Origin: Streptomyces triticagri
GTDB lineage: Bacteria > Actinomycetota > Actinomycetes > Streptomycetales > Streptomycetaceae
DNA length: 55,828 nucleotides
Direction: 5' to 3'
Assembly (NCBI RefSeq): GCF_003429565.1
Contig: NZ_QUAK01000022.1
Coordinates: forward strand, 1 to 55,828
Part shown: piece by piece, positions 1 through 9,753 of the stretch
Numbering within the stretch: position 1 is the stretch's first letter
How the letters are laid out: every line of letters begins with the position of its first letter
The notes under the pieces: model-generated
Told to the model about the DNA's origin: nothing
Database searches by the model: none
Seen by the model: the letters and a program-made list of their open reading frames with translations, nothing else
Program-made: the position numbers and the translations under genes

Positions 1-30
1 GTCCTGAGCCAGGATCAAACTCTCCGTGAA
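1..30 (-). rRNA. 16S ribosomal RNA, 5' end only (partial)
   Basis: The reverse complement contains the universal 16S start AGAGTTTGATCCTGGCTCAG; counting back seven bases from AGAGTTTGATC puts the mature 5' end near position 30. The rest of the rRNA operon lies beyond the left edge of the window and is transcribed leftwards. Confidence 0.95.
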
Positions 31-372
31 TGCTCTCCCGTAATCGGGACACACATCACGAGAGCGGAACAGGCAAGAGGAATGATCCCACCCGTTCACA
101 GCGTCCTCGCTGTGTTATTTCAAAAGGAACCACATCACAAACCATAAACCATGGCCTGCGACGGGGTATCAACATATCTGGCGTTGACTTTTGGCACGCT
201 GTTGAGTTCTCAAGAAACGGACGCTTCCTTCGTACTCACCCACTCCGGGCTTTCCTCCGGGCGCTTCCCTTCGGTGTTTCCAACCTTACCAGACCCTTTT
301 CCCGTCCCGTTCCCGGTCGGAATTCGAATCCGTGGCCGCTGGAGAGCCATTCGCCTTTCGGCGAGACCCGAC
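31..372 (-). other. rRNA operon leader (pre-16S spacer)
   Basis: Non-coding leader upstream of 16S on the minus strand. It has features typical of Streptomyces rrn leaders: a CTTGAGAACTCAACAGCG segment near 195-215, AT-rich stretches, and a perfect hairpin CACAGCG/CGCTGTG at 97-114, probably part of the RNase III processing or antitermination structure. Short open frames here read across this RNA and are not genes. Confidence 0.8.
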
Positions 373-402
373 TTTATCAGAGAAATTCGCAGGCCTTGAC
401 CA
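373..402 (-). promoter_or_regulatory. rrn promoter candidate, proximal
   Basis: On the minus strand TGGTCA (402-397) and GATAAA (378-373) are 18 bp apart, each matching 4 of 6 consensus bases. This is the weakest and most gene-proximal of three tandem candidates, and sits in a local AT-rich pocket. Confidence 0.5.
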
Positions 403-465
403 GCTGAAGGATTCTGATGAATCGGAGAGCTTCACGAGAAATTGAATCCCTCGGAAGCGAAGTAG

Positions 466-494
466 ATGTTAACCGTTGCGCTGGGTTCTGTCGA
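466..494 (-). promoter_or_regulatory. rrn promoter candidate, middle
   Basis: On the minus strand TCGACA (494-489) and TAACAT (471-466) are separated by 17 bp, a good sigma-HrdB-type arrangement. Streptomyces rrn operons are known to have several tandem promoters. Confidence 0.65.
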
Positions 495-512
495 ACTCTA
501 GGCAACTGTTCG

Positions 513-541
513 AATCTACCTCCCGGTCGGGGCCGTGTCAA
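513..541 (-). promoter_or_regulatory. rrn promoter candidate, distal
   Basis: A perfect TTGACA (541-536) lies 17 bp upstream of TAGATT (518-513) on the minus strand. This is the best consensus match of the three, just downstream of the end of the SpoIIM-family gene (stop at 595). Confidence 0.7.
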
Positions 542-594
542 CGGCCTTTGCGGGATGCGGAGGACAGTACCAGCTCCCGTCGGGCCCGCGCACA

Positions 595-1602
595 TCAGAC
601 AGCCGTGGGGACCGCGGCGCTGCGTTCCGCCGTGCTGAGATCTCCTGTCTCGCCGGCCCGTGCTGCCCGGCCGCCGATCACGTAGACGTAGGCGAGGAAG
701 GCCAGTTCGGCCGCCACGCCGATCGCGATGCGGCCCCAGGTCGGCAGGCCGGAAGGGGTCACGAAGCCTTCGATGACGCCGGAGACGAAGAGCACGAGGG
801 CCAGGCCGATGGCCATGCCGAGGGCCGCGCGGCCCTCTTCCGCCAGGGCTGTGCGGCGAGGTCTCGGGCCGGGGTCGATCAGGGTCCAGCCCAGTCGTAG
901 ACCGGTGCCGGCAGCGACGAATACCGCAGTGAGCTCCAGCAGGCCGTGCGGAAGGATCAGGCCCAGGAAGGTGTCCAGACGGCCTGCGGACGACATGAGG
1001 CCGAAGCCGACTGCCAGGTTGAGCATGTTCTGGAAGAGGATCCATACGACCGGCAGGCAGAGGAAGGCGCCAAGGACCAGGCACATGGCAGCCGCCTGGG
1101 CATTGTTCGTCCATACCTGCGCAGCGAAGGAGGCTGCCGGGTGACTGGAGTAGTAGGTCTCGTATTCGCCTCCCGGGCGGGTGAGCTCCTTCAGTTCGTC
1201 GGGGGCGGCGATCGACGACTGGACTTCCGGGTGGGTGGCGATCCACCAACCGATCAGGACGGCGACGAGGGTCGAGAGGAGAGCAGTGGGCACCCACCAG
1301 TGTCTGGCGCGGTACATCGCGGCGGGGAAGCCTGCCGTCAGGAAGGTGGTCGCGTCGCGCCAGGAGGCGGTACGTGTGCCGGTCACGGCACTACGCGCGC
1401 GTGCCACGAGTTGAGTGAGGCGTCCGGTGAGCTGGGGGTCCGGGGCGCTGGACTGGATCAGCGAGAGATGCGTGGCCGTGCGCTGGTAGAGGGCCACGAG
1501 TTCGTCGCACTCGGCGCCCGAGAGACGGCGTCGGCGGCGCAGCAGATGGTCCAGGCGGTCCCACTCTGCTCGGTGGGCGGAGACGAAAACGTCCAGGTCC
1601 AT
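595..1602 (-). CDS. Stage II sporulation protein M (SpoIIM/DUF95) family membrane protein
   Basis: 335 aa. The N-terminal ~95 residues are soluble and Arg-rich. Hydrophobic segments follow at about 102-122, 170-203, 212-233, 261-279 and 290-310, with the family-typical ILPHGLLEL motif near 216-224 between transmembrane helices. ATG at 1602 (MDLDVF) is chosen because the longer open frame upstream runs antisense into the RDD gene. The gene is divergent from the RDD protein with 88 bp between them; this pairing of SpoIIM-like and RDD proteins is common in actinobacteria. The molecular role is unknown, and the family name does not mean endospore formation here. Confidence 0.88.
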   Translation of the reverse strand: MDLDVFVSAHRAEWDRLDHLLRRRRRLSGAECDELVALYQRTATHLSLIQSSAPDPQLTGRLTQLVARARSAVTGTRTASWRDATTFLTAGFPAAMYRARHWWVPTALLSTLVAVLIGWWIATHPEVQSSIAAPDELKELTRPGGEYETYYSSHPAASFAAQVWTNNAQAAAMCLVLGAFLCLPVVWILFQNMLNLAVGFGLMSSAGRLDTFLGLILPHGLLELTAVFVAAGTGLRLGWTLIDPGPRPRRTALAEEGRAALGMAIGLALVLFVSGVIEGFVTPSGLPTWGRIAIGVAAELAFLAYVYVIGGRAARAGETGDLSTAERSAAVPTAV

Positions 1603-1690
1603 CAGGCGGCTGCTCCTCGTACTGCGGCGCGATGCGACCACAGCTTGGCAGACTGGCGGTTCCAGGGGCAGGGCGGAAAGGGATGGCAGC

Positions 1691-2611
1691 GTGAGTGAGC
1701 TTGTGACGGGCGAGGCGGTGGCGCTTGAACTGCGTGCCGCGAAGCTTCCCAGCCGGGCGCTCGCCGTCCTGATCGATCTGGTCGTGGCATGGGTGGCGTA
1801 CCTGGCGATATCCATAGGACTGCTGTCGGCGACCGGTTCGCTGGACGATGCGGCATCGGCCGCAGTTGCGGTGGCCACCTTCCTTCTGGTGCTCGTCGGG
1901 ATTCCGATTGCGGTCGAGACGCTGAGCCACGGTCGGTCGCTGGGGAAGCTGGCCTGTGGGTTGCGGGTGGTGCGGGACGACGGAGGGCCGATCCGCTTCC
2001 GGCATGCGCTGGTGCGGGGGGCGATGGGGGTCGTCGAGATTCTGGCCACCTTTGGTGTGGTGGCGTGTATCGCCTCGCTGGTGTCCGCGCGCGGGAGGCG
2101 GATCGGTGACGTCTTCGCGGGCACCCTGGTGGTGCGGGAGCGGGTGCCGGCGGCTCATCTGCCGTTCATCCCACCGCCACCGCCCTGGCTGGTCGGGCGC
2201 TTCTCGGGGCTCGACCTCTCCGGTGTGCCGGACTCGCTCTGGCTGGCCGTACGGCAGTACCTCACGCGGATGTCGCAGTTGGATCCGCAGGTCGGGTGGT
2301 CGCTCGCCGAGCGGCTCGCCGGCGACATGGCGGACTGCACCGGGGTGCCGGCGCCGGCGGACGTACCGCCTGCGGCCTACCTGGCAGCGGTGGTGAACGA
2401 GCGACAGGCACGCGACGCGCGTCGGGCGTTCGGGGGTGGCGAGCCGGGGACGTGGCCGGCTCAGGGGCCGGCGCCTGCGCAGACGGCAGGCGCCGTTATG
2501 CCCGCGGCCGGTGAGCCCGTGCGGCCCTCGTATCGCCCGGTGCAGGAGCGGTGGCCGGAGGCCGAGGGGCGCGGCGGGTCGGAGTCGACCGGGTTCGCGC
2601 CGCCGGCTTGA
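1691..2611 (+). CDS. RDD family membrane protein
   Basis: 306 aa. The RDD domain spans about residues 10-150: an Arg (R22) and Asp (D29) bracket the start of the first membrane helix (23-45), with further helices near 57-75 and 110-130 and the signature GRSLGKLACGLRVV between them. The C-terminal half (from about 150) is soluble, Pro/Ala-rich and probably disordered at the end. The GTG start at 1691 follows a purine-rich GGAAAGGGA about 7 nt upstream. It is divergent from the SpoIIM-family gene and probably shares its promoter region. RDD proteins have been linked to ion transport in some bacteria, but the function here is not established. Confidence 0.88.
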   Translation: MSELVTGEAVALELRAAKLPSRALAVLIDLVVAWVAYLAISIGLLSATGSLDDAASAAVAVATFLLVLVGIPIAVETLSHGRSLGKLACGLRVVRDDGGPIRFRHALVRGAMGVVEILATFGVVACIASLVSARGRRIGDVFAGTLVVRERVPAAHLPFIPPPPPWLVGRFSGLDLSGVPDSLWLAVRQYLTRMSQLDPQVGWSLAERLAGDMADCTGVPAPADVPPAAYLAAVVNERQARDARRAFGGGEPGTWPAQGPAPAQTAGAVMPAAGEPVRPSYRPVQERWPEAEGRGGSESTGFAPPA

Positions 2612-2636
2612 GTGTCGGTGGTCGTACGGGGCCGGG

Positions 2637-3251
2637 TCAGATGAGGGGCGACGGCGGCGTTTCGAGGTGTTCGAGTTCGATGCCGGGGGCTGCCAGGACG
2701 ACGTCGCCGGCGATGTGGACGGCGGCCTGATCCCCTGTGTCCAGGGCTGTGACCTGGTAGGTGTCCACCACGAGCGGGCCGTTGTCAGTGGCGTGTGTTT
2801 CGCTGTTCAGCAGGGCCCAGGACTCGTCGACGGTGCGCGGGGCGAGGACGGGGTCGGTGAAGCGGACGAGGCGTACGCGGGTGGGTGCCGAGCCCGCTTC
2901 GAGGCGGAGCAGCTGAGCGGTGGCGACGAGGAAGGCGGGGGATGTGCCGGTGAAGGCGTGAGCGGGGACATTGCCCTCGTCGGCATCGGCGCCCGTGGGG
3001 TCGGTACGTACCCAGGTGACGCCGTCGAGAGCGGCGCCGCGCACTCGCCAGCTCGCGGCGTGCAGTTCGACGCGGATGGGGCGGCCGAGGGCGTCGATGG
3101 TCAGGTCGACGGAGCCGGCGTGGTCGCCGGCGGGGGTGGTGAGCTGGGAGACGTAGCGCCAGCCGGAGGTGCCGGGGGCGCAGTGGAAGTGTTCTTCTCC
3201 GATGGGGGTGTGATCGTGCGGGTCGTGGAGTGAATAGCGGCCGCGGGGCAT
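2637..3251 (-). CDS. Hypothetical protein, actinobacterial
   Basis: 204 aa, with no signal peptide or membrane segment. It has a beta-rich composition with many short V/L strands and a WRYVSQLTTPAG segment near 31-42. I do not recognise a named domain; a DUF-type lipid- or ligand-binding beta sandwich is possible but unproven. It ends 25 bp from the convergent RDD gene and lies downstream of ahcY, from which it is separated by a strong terminator (3296-3328), so it probably has its own promoter in that 145-bp gap. The coding signal (third-position GC, sensible amino-acid content) supports a real gene. Confidence 0.75.
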   Translation of the reverse strand: MPRGRYSLHDPHDHTPIGEEHFHCAPGTSGWRYVSQLTTPAGDHAGSVDLTIDALGRPIRVELHAASWRVRGAALDGVTWVRTDPTGADADEGNVPAHAFTGTSPAFLVATAQLLRLEAGSAPTRVRLVRFTDPVLAPRTVDESWALLNSETHATDNGPLVVDTYQVTALDTGDQAAVHIAGDVVLAAPGIELEHLETPPSPLI

Positions 3252-3295
3252 GGGGGTCGGGTCCTTGGTGGTGGCCTGGAGCGCCCGTACCGGGG

Positions 3296-3328
3296 GCAGG
3301 CCCCCGCCGTGGGACGACGGGGGCCTGC
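3296..3328 (-). terminator. Intrinsic terminator after ahcY
   Basis: Perfect 11-bp inverted repeat GCAGGCCCCCG (3296-3306) / CGGGGGCCTGC (3318-3328) with an 11-nt loop, 68 bp beyond the ahcY stop. There is no U-run, as is usual in Streptomyces. Confidence 0.75.
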
Positions 3329-3396
3329 GGGAGTCCGGCTTCGGGCTGTGCCGGAGGCTTCGGCTGGATACCGAGCTTCCGGGCGTGCTCAGTGGC

Positions 3397-4854
<1,458 letters not shown>

Positions 4855-5229
4855 TACTGGCTGCTCCTCGTGATGGGTCGAGGTTGGGCATGGCTGACCG
4901 CGACAGCGAGCATACGGATGCCCGGTGGTGCGCGGTCCAGTCCGTCGGAGGCCCTCTCTCCCTCGGCCGGTGCCCACGAGGCACCGCCCGACCGCCATCA
5001 GCAGCGACGTCTGGCTCGGTCACAAAGCTACACCGATTGGCCCAGTCGGCCCCAGTCCGCCTCCGGCATTGCCAGTACTGGGCGTCCGGGCACTCGGGGC
5101 GCCTCCGGTGGTTCCCCCCGCCTTTGCTGTCGCCCGGAAGTGTTGCAGGATGCCGGAAGCCCCGGAACACGCGCGCGGGACCGCGGCGGATGTTCCGGGG
5201 ACTGTTCGAAGCAGGCGTTAGGAGATCAC
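4855..5229. promoter_or_regulatory. Divergent intergenic region ahcY / PTS permease
   Basis: 375 bp without a gene; it should contain promoters for both directions. A short hairpin, GGTGCC/GGCACC, lies at 4969-4985 in the ahcY leader. I found no convincing -35/-10 pair and no SAH-riboswitch-like core. The plus-strand frame here is open and continuous with the PTS gene, but it lacks coding character. Confidence 0.5.
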
Positions 5230-7371
5230 GTGACCAGTGCGGCCGAGCCTCCCCAGGGGGCGGCGAGCAGCGGGCAGAAGAAGGTGAAGCTCCTCGCAGT
5301 CACCGCCTGCCCGACGGGCATTGCCCACACGTACATGGCGGCCGAGAAGCTCAGCCAGGCGGCCGAAGGCCTCGGCATCGACATGAAGGTGGAGACGCAG
5401 GGCTCGATCGGCTCTGAGAACGTCCTTACTGACAACGATGTCAAGAATGCGGACGGCGTCATCATCGCCGCCGACAAGGATGTCGACCTCGACAGGTTCG
5501 CCGGCAAGCGCGTGCTGACCGTCGGCGTCTCGGAGGGGATCAGCCGTCCCGAGAGCCTGATCGAGCAGGTGCAGAGCGCCCCGGTGCACGGCGGCGGTGG
5601 CGGCGGACCGGCCGGTCCCACGGGCGGCGGTGGCGGTGCGGGCGGCGGCAAGGAGCGCAGCCTCGCGTACAAGGCACTGATGAACGGTGTCTCGTACATG
5701 ATCCCGTTCGTGGTCGTCGGCGGTCTGCTGATCGCCATCTCGCTGTCGCTCGGCGGGCACACCGACCCCAAGGGCGGCCTGGTCATCCCGGACGACTCGT
5801 TCTGGATGCACGTCAACGAGATCGGTGTCATCGGCTTCACGCTGATGGTGCCGATCCTCTCCGGCTATATCGCCTACGCGATCGGCGACCGGCCCGCGCT
5901 GGTGCCTGGCATGATCGGCGGCTGGATCGCCAACACCGGTGAGCTGTACGACTCCGAGGCGGGCGCCGGCTTCATCGGGGCGATCGTGACCGGCTTCCTG
6001 GCCGGCTATCTGGTGTTGTGGATCAAGAAGGTCAAGGTCCCCAAGTTCGCCCAGCCGGTGATGCCGATCATCGTGATCCCGATCATCTCCACGACGGCGC
6101 TCGGGCTGTTCTTCATCTACGTCATCGGCAAGCCGATCTCCTGGGTCTTCGAGCATCTGACCAGCTGGCTCAGCGGGATGACCGGCACCAGCGCCATCGC
6201 GCTCGGCGCCATCCTCGGTCTGATGATCGCGTTCGACATGGGCGGGCCGGTCAACAAGACGGCGTTCCTGTTCGGTACGGGTCTGATCGCCACCGGCAAT
6301 CTGTCCGTGATGGGTATGTGCGCGGCCGCGATTCCGGTGATGCCGCTCGGTCAGGGGCTCGCGACGGTGCTGCGCAAGCGGCTCTACACCGAGCAGGAGA
6401 AGGAGACCGGTCTGGCCGCGTTGTTCATGGGCTTCTTCGGTATCTCCGAAGGTGCGATTCCGTTCGCCGCCGCGCGGCCGGCCCAGGTCATTCCGGCGAA
6501 CATGCTCGGTGGCGCCGTGGCCGGTGCCATTGCGGGTGTGGCCGGTGTGGAGGACTCGGTTCCGCACGGCGGGCCGATCGTGGCCGTGCTCGGGGCCATC
6601 GGCGGGGTGCCGATGTTCTTCGTGGCCGTGATCGCGGGTTCGATCGTCACCGCGATCACGACGGTGGCGCTTGTCGACTTCACGGAGCGCAGGCGGGGTG
6701 GGCTGACGGGTGGGCCCGGTGCCGCTGAGCCCGCCCTCGCAGGAGTCGGGGCCGGTGCGGGTGCTGCGGCCGGTGCGGGTGCTGGGGCCGGTGCCGGGAT
6801 CGGCATGGCCAAGGCGAGCGACTCGGGTACGGCGAGTGCCCCCGCGAAGGCCGCGGCCGAGCCCTCGGACACGGCCGCCGGAGCCGGGCCCGCCGAGGAC
6901 TCCGAGGACTCCGATGAGGTGCTCTCCGGCCACCTCACCGAGGAGACCGTCAAGCTCGGCCTCGACGCGCACGACAAGGAAGCGGCGATCCGCGAGATGG
7001 CCGCACTCCTGACCGCCTCCGGCAAGGTCACGGACGAGGAGGAGCTCGTCGCGACGGCGCTGCGCCGTGAGGAGCAGGGCACCACCGGGCTCGGCGAGGA
7101 GATCGCCATCCCGCACGCGAAGACGGACGCGGTGAGCGCGCCGGTCGTCGGCTTCGCCCGCTCGCCCGAGGGCGTCGAATGGGGCGCTCTCGACGGCACG
7201 CAGGCCAAGCTGATCTTCATGATCGCCGTGCCCGAGGCCGCGGCCGGGGACGAGCATCTGCGGATTCTGGCGATGCTGTCGCGCAAGCTGATGGACACCG
7301 GCTTCCGGGAGCGCCTCGAGTCGGCGCCGGACCGGGCGGCGGTGCTCGACGTACTCCGCGAGGTGCGCTGA
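5230..7371 (+). CDS. PTS fructose-family transporter, fused IIB-IIC-IIA
   Basis: 713 aa membrane phosphotransferase permease that imports and phosphorylates a fructose-type sugar. Order: IIB (about 15-112), with phosphorylated Cys27 in VTACPTGIAHT; a Gly-rich linker (about 118-141); IIC (about 145-490), with multiple hydrophobic helices and the MAFDMGGPVNK-type motif (here IAFDMGGPVNK); an Ala/Gly then acidic linker (about 500-565); and IIA (about 568-710), with phosphorylated His629 in AIPHAK. The GTG start at 5230 has AGGAG 5-6 nt upstream; the open frame extends 1,980 bp further upstream but only as antisense of ahcY. No fruK or regulator is adjacent, so HPr, EI and the kinase must be encoded elsewhere. 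Substrate assignment is by family only. Confidence 0.93.
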   Translation: MTSAAEPPQGAASSGQKKVKLLAVTACPTGIAHTYMAAEKLSQAAEGLGIDMKVETQGSIGSENVLTDNDVKNADGVIIAADKDVDLDRFAGKRVLTVGVSEGISRPESLIEQVQSAPVHGGGGGGPAGPTGGGGGAGGGKERSLAYKALMNGVSYMIPFVVVGGLLIAISLSLGGHTDPKGGLVIPDDSFWMHVNEIGVIGFTLMVPILSGYIAYAIGDRPALVPGMIGGWIANTGELYDSEAGAGFIGAIVTGFLAGYLVLWIKKVKVPKFAQPVMPIIVIPIISTTALGLFFIYVIGKPISWVFEHLTSWLSGMTGTSAIALGAILGLMIAFDMGGPVNKTAFLFGTGLIATGNLSVMGMCAAAIPVMPLGQGLATVLRKRLYTEQEKETGLAALFMGFFGISEGAIPFAAARPAQVIPANMLGGAVAGAIAGVAGVEDSVPHGGPIVAVLGAIGGVPMFFVAVIAGSIVTAITTVALVDFTERRRGGLTGGPGAAEPALAGVGAGAGAAAGAGAGAGAGIGMAKASDSGTASAPAKAAAEPSDTAAGAGPAEDSEDSDEVLSGHLTEETVKLGLDAHDKEAAIREMAALLTASGKVTDEEELVATALRREEQGTTGLGEEIAIPHAKTDAVSAPVVGFARSPEGVEWGALDGTQAKLIFMIAVPEAAAGDEHLRILAMLSRKLMDTGFRERLESAPDRAAVLDVLREVR

Positions 7372-7385
7372 CCGCCGTACGACGC

Positions 7386-7434
7386 CGAGGGCCCCACGAC
7401 TCCTTGAACCCAAGAAGGCGTCGTGGGGCCCTCG
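7386..7434. terminator. Bidirectional terminator between PTS permease and CDF gene
   Basis: A 15-bp perfect stem, CGAGGGCCCCACGAC (7386-7400) pairing with 7420-7434, and a 19-nt loop, lying between the convergent stops at 7371 and 7452. Confidence 0.88.
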
Positions 7435-7451
7435 TACGTGCCGGGCGAACT

Positions 7452-8411
7452 TCAGTGGCCGCCGGGGCTCTTGGCGGGGTTCTCGCCGGCCGCGGCGGCC
7501 GTCTCGCTGTAGATGTCCGGCTCCAGATAGATCACCCGGGCGATCGGGACGGCCTCCCGGATACGGGCCTCCGCGGCGTTGATCGCGGAGGCGACCTCGG
7601 TGGCCGTGTCGTCGTGCTGGACCGCGACCTTGGCGGCGACCAGGAGCTCCTCGGGACCGAGGTGCAGCGTCCGCATGTGGATGATGCGGGTGACGGTGTC
7701 GCCGTCGACGATCGCGCCCTCGATCTTCTGGACCTCCTCGATGCCCGCGGACTCGCCGAGCAGCAGCGACTTGGTCTCCACGGCCAGGACGATCGCGATC
7801 AGGATGAGCAGCACACCGATGCAGAGGGTGCCGATGCCGTCCCAGACGCCGTTGCCGGTGGCGAGCGCGATGCCGACGCCGCCGAGGGCGAGGACGAGGC
7901 CGATCAGGGCGCCGAGGTCCTCGAGCAGGACGACCGGCAGTTCGGGAGCCTTCGCGCGGCGGACGAAGTCACTCCACGACTGTTTGCCGCGGATCGAGTT
8001 GGACTCCTTGATCGCCGTACGGAACGAGAACGACTCGGCGATGATCGCGAACACCAGGACGCCGACCGGCCAGTACCAGTGCTCGAGTTCGTGCGGGTGC
8101 TTGATCTTCTCGTAGCCCTCGTAGATGGCGAACATGCCGCCGACCGAGAAGAGCACGATCGAGACGAGGAAGGCGTAGATGTAGCGCTCGCGGCCGTAAC
8201 CGAAGGGGTGTTGCGGGGTGGCCGCGCGCTGGGCCTTCTTTCCGCCGAGCAGGAGCAGGCCCTGGTTGCCGGAGTCGGCGAGCGAGTGGACGCTCTCGGC
8301 GAGCATCGAGGACGAGCCGCTGAAGAGGAAGGCGACGAACTTCGCCACCGCGATGGCCAGGTTGGCGGCCAGTGCCGCCACGATCGCCTTGGTTCCGCCT
8401 GACGCGCTCAT
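7452..8411 (-). CDS. Cation diffusion facilitator (CDF) family transporter
   Basis: 319 aa inner-membrane transporter, probably a Zn(II)/divalent cation-proton antiporter. About six hydrophobic helices are visible in the first 220 residues (around 8-32, 35-56, 78-98, 112-132, 160-180, 187-208), then a soluble C-terminal domain with the dimerisation/metal-sensing fold (GPEELLVAAKVAV). The metal motif in helix II is HSLAD (H42, D46). In helix V the usual HxxxD is replaced by LLED (E164, D165), as in the SLC30A9-like branch, so metal choice is uncertain. ATG at 8411 is preceded by GAGGAC. The gene is convergent with the PTS permease. Confidence 0.9.
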   Translation of the reverse strand: MSASGGTKAIVAALAANLAIAVAKFVAFLFSGSSSMLAESVHSLADSGNQGLLLLGGKKAQRAATPQHPFGYGRERYIYAFLVSIVLFSVGGMFAIYEGYEKIKHPHELEHWYWPVGVLVFAIIAESFSFRTAIKESNSIRGKQSWSDFVRRAKAPELPVVLLEDLGALIGLVLALGGVGIALATGNGVWDGIGTLCIGVLLILIAIVLAVETKSLLLGESAGIEEVQKIEGAIVDGDTVTRIIHMRTLHLGPEELLVAAKVAVQHDDTATEVASAINAAEARIREAVPIARVIYLEPDIYSETAAAAGENPAKSPGGH

Positions 8412-8429
8412 GTGTGCCCTGTGTCCTCT

Positions 8430-8474
8430 CGTACGTCGACGATTCGTGTGTCGACGATCCGTACGTCGACTCTC
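8430..8474. repeat. 15-bp tandem repeat, three copies
   Basis: Three near-identical 15-mers at 8430-8444, 8445-8459 and 8460-8474, each containing GTCGAC in the frame CGT(A/G)(C/T)GTCGACNNTC. They lie immediately upstream of the CDF start codon and downstream of manA. Confidence 0.8.
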
Positions 8475-8480
8475 GTCGTG

Positions 8481-8521
8481 CCCATGCCGTGCGGTGGGTC
8501 ATTGTCGCAGCACGGCATGGG
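8481..8521 (-). terminator. Terminator after manA
   Basis: A 12-bp perfect inverted repeat CCCATGCCGTGC (8481-8492) / GCACGGCATGGG (8510-8521) with a 17-nt loop, starting 9 bp beyond the manA stop. Confidence 0.78.
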
Positions 8522-8530
8522 CCGCCGACG

Positions 8531-9682
8531 TCAGACGGCCACGGTGGCGCGGAAGAGGGTGCCGCTGCCGGAGACGACCGCCTCGTCGCCCGCGGGGACG
8601 AACACCGAGCCGCCGGGCGCGAGGAGTTCGCCGCCGGCCCGGATCGAACCAGCGGTGCAGAGCAGGATCTGCGGGGTGGGCGCGGTCAGTACGCGCGGCT
8701 CGGCGCCCTCGGCCACCACGAAACGGGAGAGCCGGAACTCGTCGGTCGGGGTCTCGTACACCTCCTCGCCGGCCTCGTCCGCCTCCGGCCGGAGCACGGC
8801 GGGCTCGGTGGCCTCGAAGCGGACGATGCGCAGGAGTTCGGGTACGTCGATGTGCTTGGGGGTGAGGCCGCAGCGCAGCACGTTGTCCGAGTTGGCCATG
8901 ATTTCCACGCCGAGGCCGTCGAGATAGGCGTGCGGCACGCCGGCGCCGAGGAACATGGCTTCGCCCGGGGCGAGTTGGACGAAGTTGAGCAGCATGGCGG
9001 CGATGACGCCGGAGTCGCCGGGGTAGTGGCGGGCGATCGCGGCGTACGGGGCGTACTCGCCGCCGAGGCGCTCCGCGGCGGCAGCGGCCTCGGTGACGGT
9101 CGCGGCCATCTCGGCGGTGTCGGCGGTCAGTACGGCGGTGAGCACCTCGCGCAGCGCGGCCTCTTCGGGGTGGGCCCGGAGCAGGTCCACGTACGGCTTG
9201 AGGGAGTCGACGCCGAGGCCGTCGAACAGCCGGGCGGCGTCGGTGGGGGCGCGGAAACCGCAGAGGCCGTCGAACGGCGTGAGGGCGCAGATGAGTTCGG
9301 GCTTGTGGTTGGCGTCCTTGTAGTTGCGGTTCGGGGCGTCGACCGGGACGCCGCGCTCCGTCTCGTCGGCGAAGCCCTCGCGGGCCTGCTCGAGGTTCGG
9401 GTGCACCTGCAGGGAGAGCGGGGCGGCGGCCGCGAGGAGCTTGAGCAGGAAGGGCAGCCGGGGCCCGAACTTGCTGACGCTGGCGGTGCCGAGTTCGCGC
9501 TCGGGATCGGCGGCGACGACCTCGTCGAGGGTGCCGCGGGCGAGACGCGAGGGTGCGCCGGGGTGGGCGCCCAGCCACATCTCCGCCTGCGGCTCACCGG
9601 TGGGCTGCTCGCCGAGGAGTTCCGGGATGGCGGTGGTCGAACCCCAGGCGTAGGGGCGGACGGTGTTGGTGAGGCGGTCCAT
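8531..9682 (-). CDS. manA: Mannose-6-phosphate isomerase, class I
   Basis: 383 aa cytosolic zinc enzyme interconverting fructose-6-P and mannose-6-P, the first committed step to GDP-mannose. Zinc ligands are visible as Q92 and H94 in SLQVHP, E129 in HKPEL and a later His in GVPHAY. The N-terminal RPYAWGS and the GLTPKHIDV segment are family signatures. It is first in function but last in order of a minus-strand run: phosphomannomutase, Trm112-like protein, SIS protein, manA. A 71-bp gap precedes it after the SIS gene, so cotranscription is likely. ATG at 9682. Confidence 0.96.
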   Translation of the reverse strand: MDRLTNTVRPYAWGSTTAIPELLGEQPTGEPQAEMWLGAHPGAPSRLARGTLDEVVAADPERELGTASVSKFGPRLPFLLKLLAAAAPLSLQVHPNLEQAREGFADETERGVPVDAPNRNYKDANHKPELICALTPFDGLCGFRAPTDAARLFDGLGVDSLKPYVDLLRAHPEEAALREVLTAVLTADTAEMAATVTEAAAAAERLGGEYAPYAAIARHYPGDSGVIAAMLLNFVQLAPGEAMFLGAGVPHAYLDGLGVEIMANSDNVLRCGLTPKHIDVPELLRIVRFEATEPAVLRPEADEAGEEVYETPTDEFRLSRFVVAEGAEPRVLTAPTPQILLCTAGSIRAGGELLAPGGSVFVPAGDEAVVSGSGTLFRATVAV

Positions 9683-9753
9683 GGGTGCAGTGCTCTCTGG
9701 TAGCTCTCGTACGGAAGGTCACGTTCGGCTGAACATCGGTGGCTGACTGTTCG

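Noticed and set aside
4855..5060. Possible SAH or SAM riboswitch in front of ahcY
   Set aside because: The conserved SAH-riboswitch core was not found in the minus-strand leader; only a small 6-bp hairpin is present.
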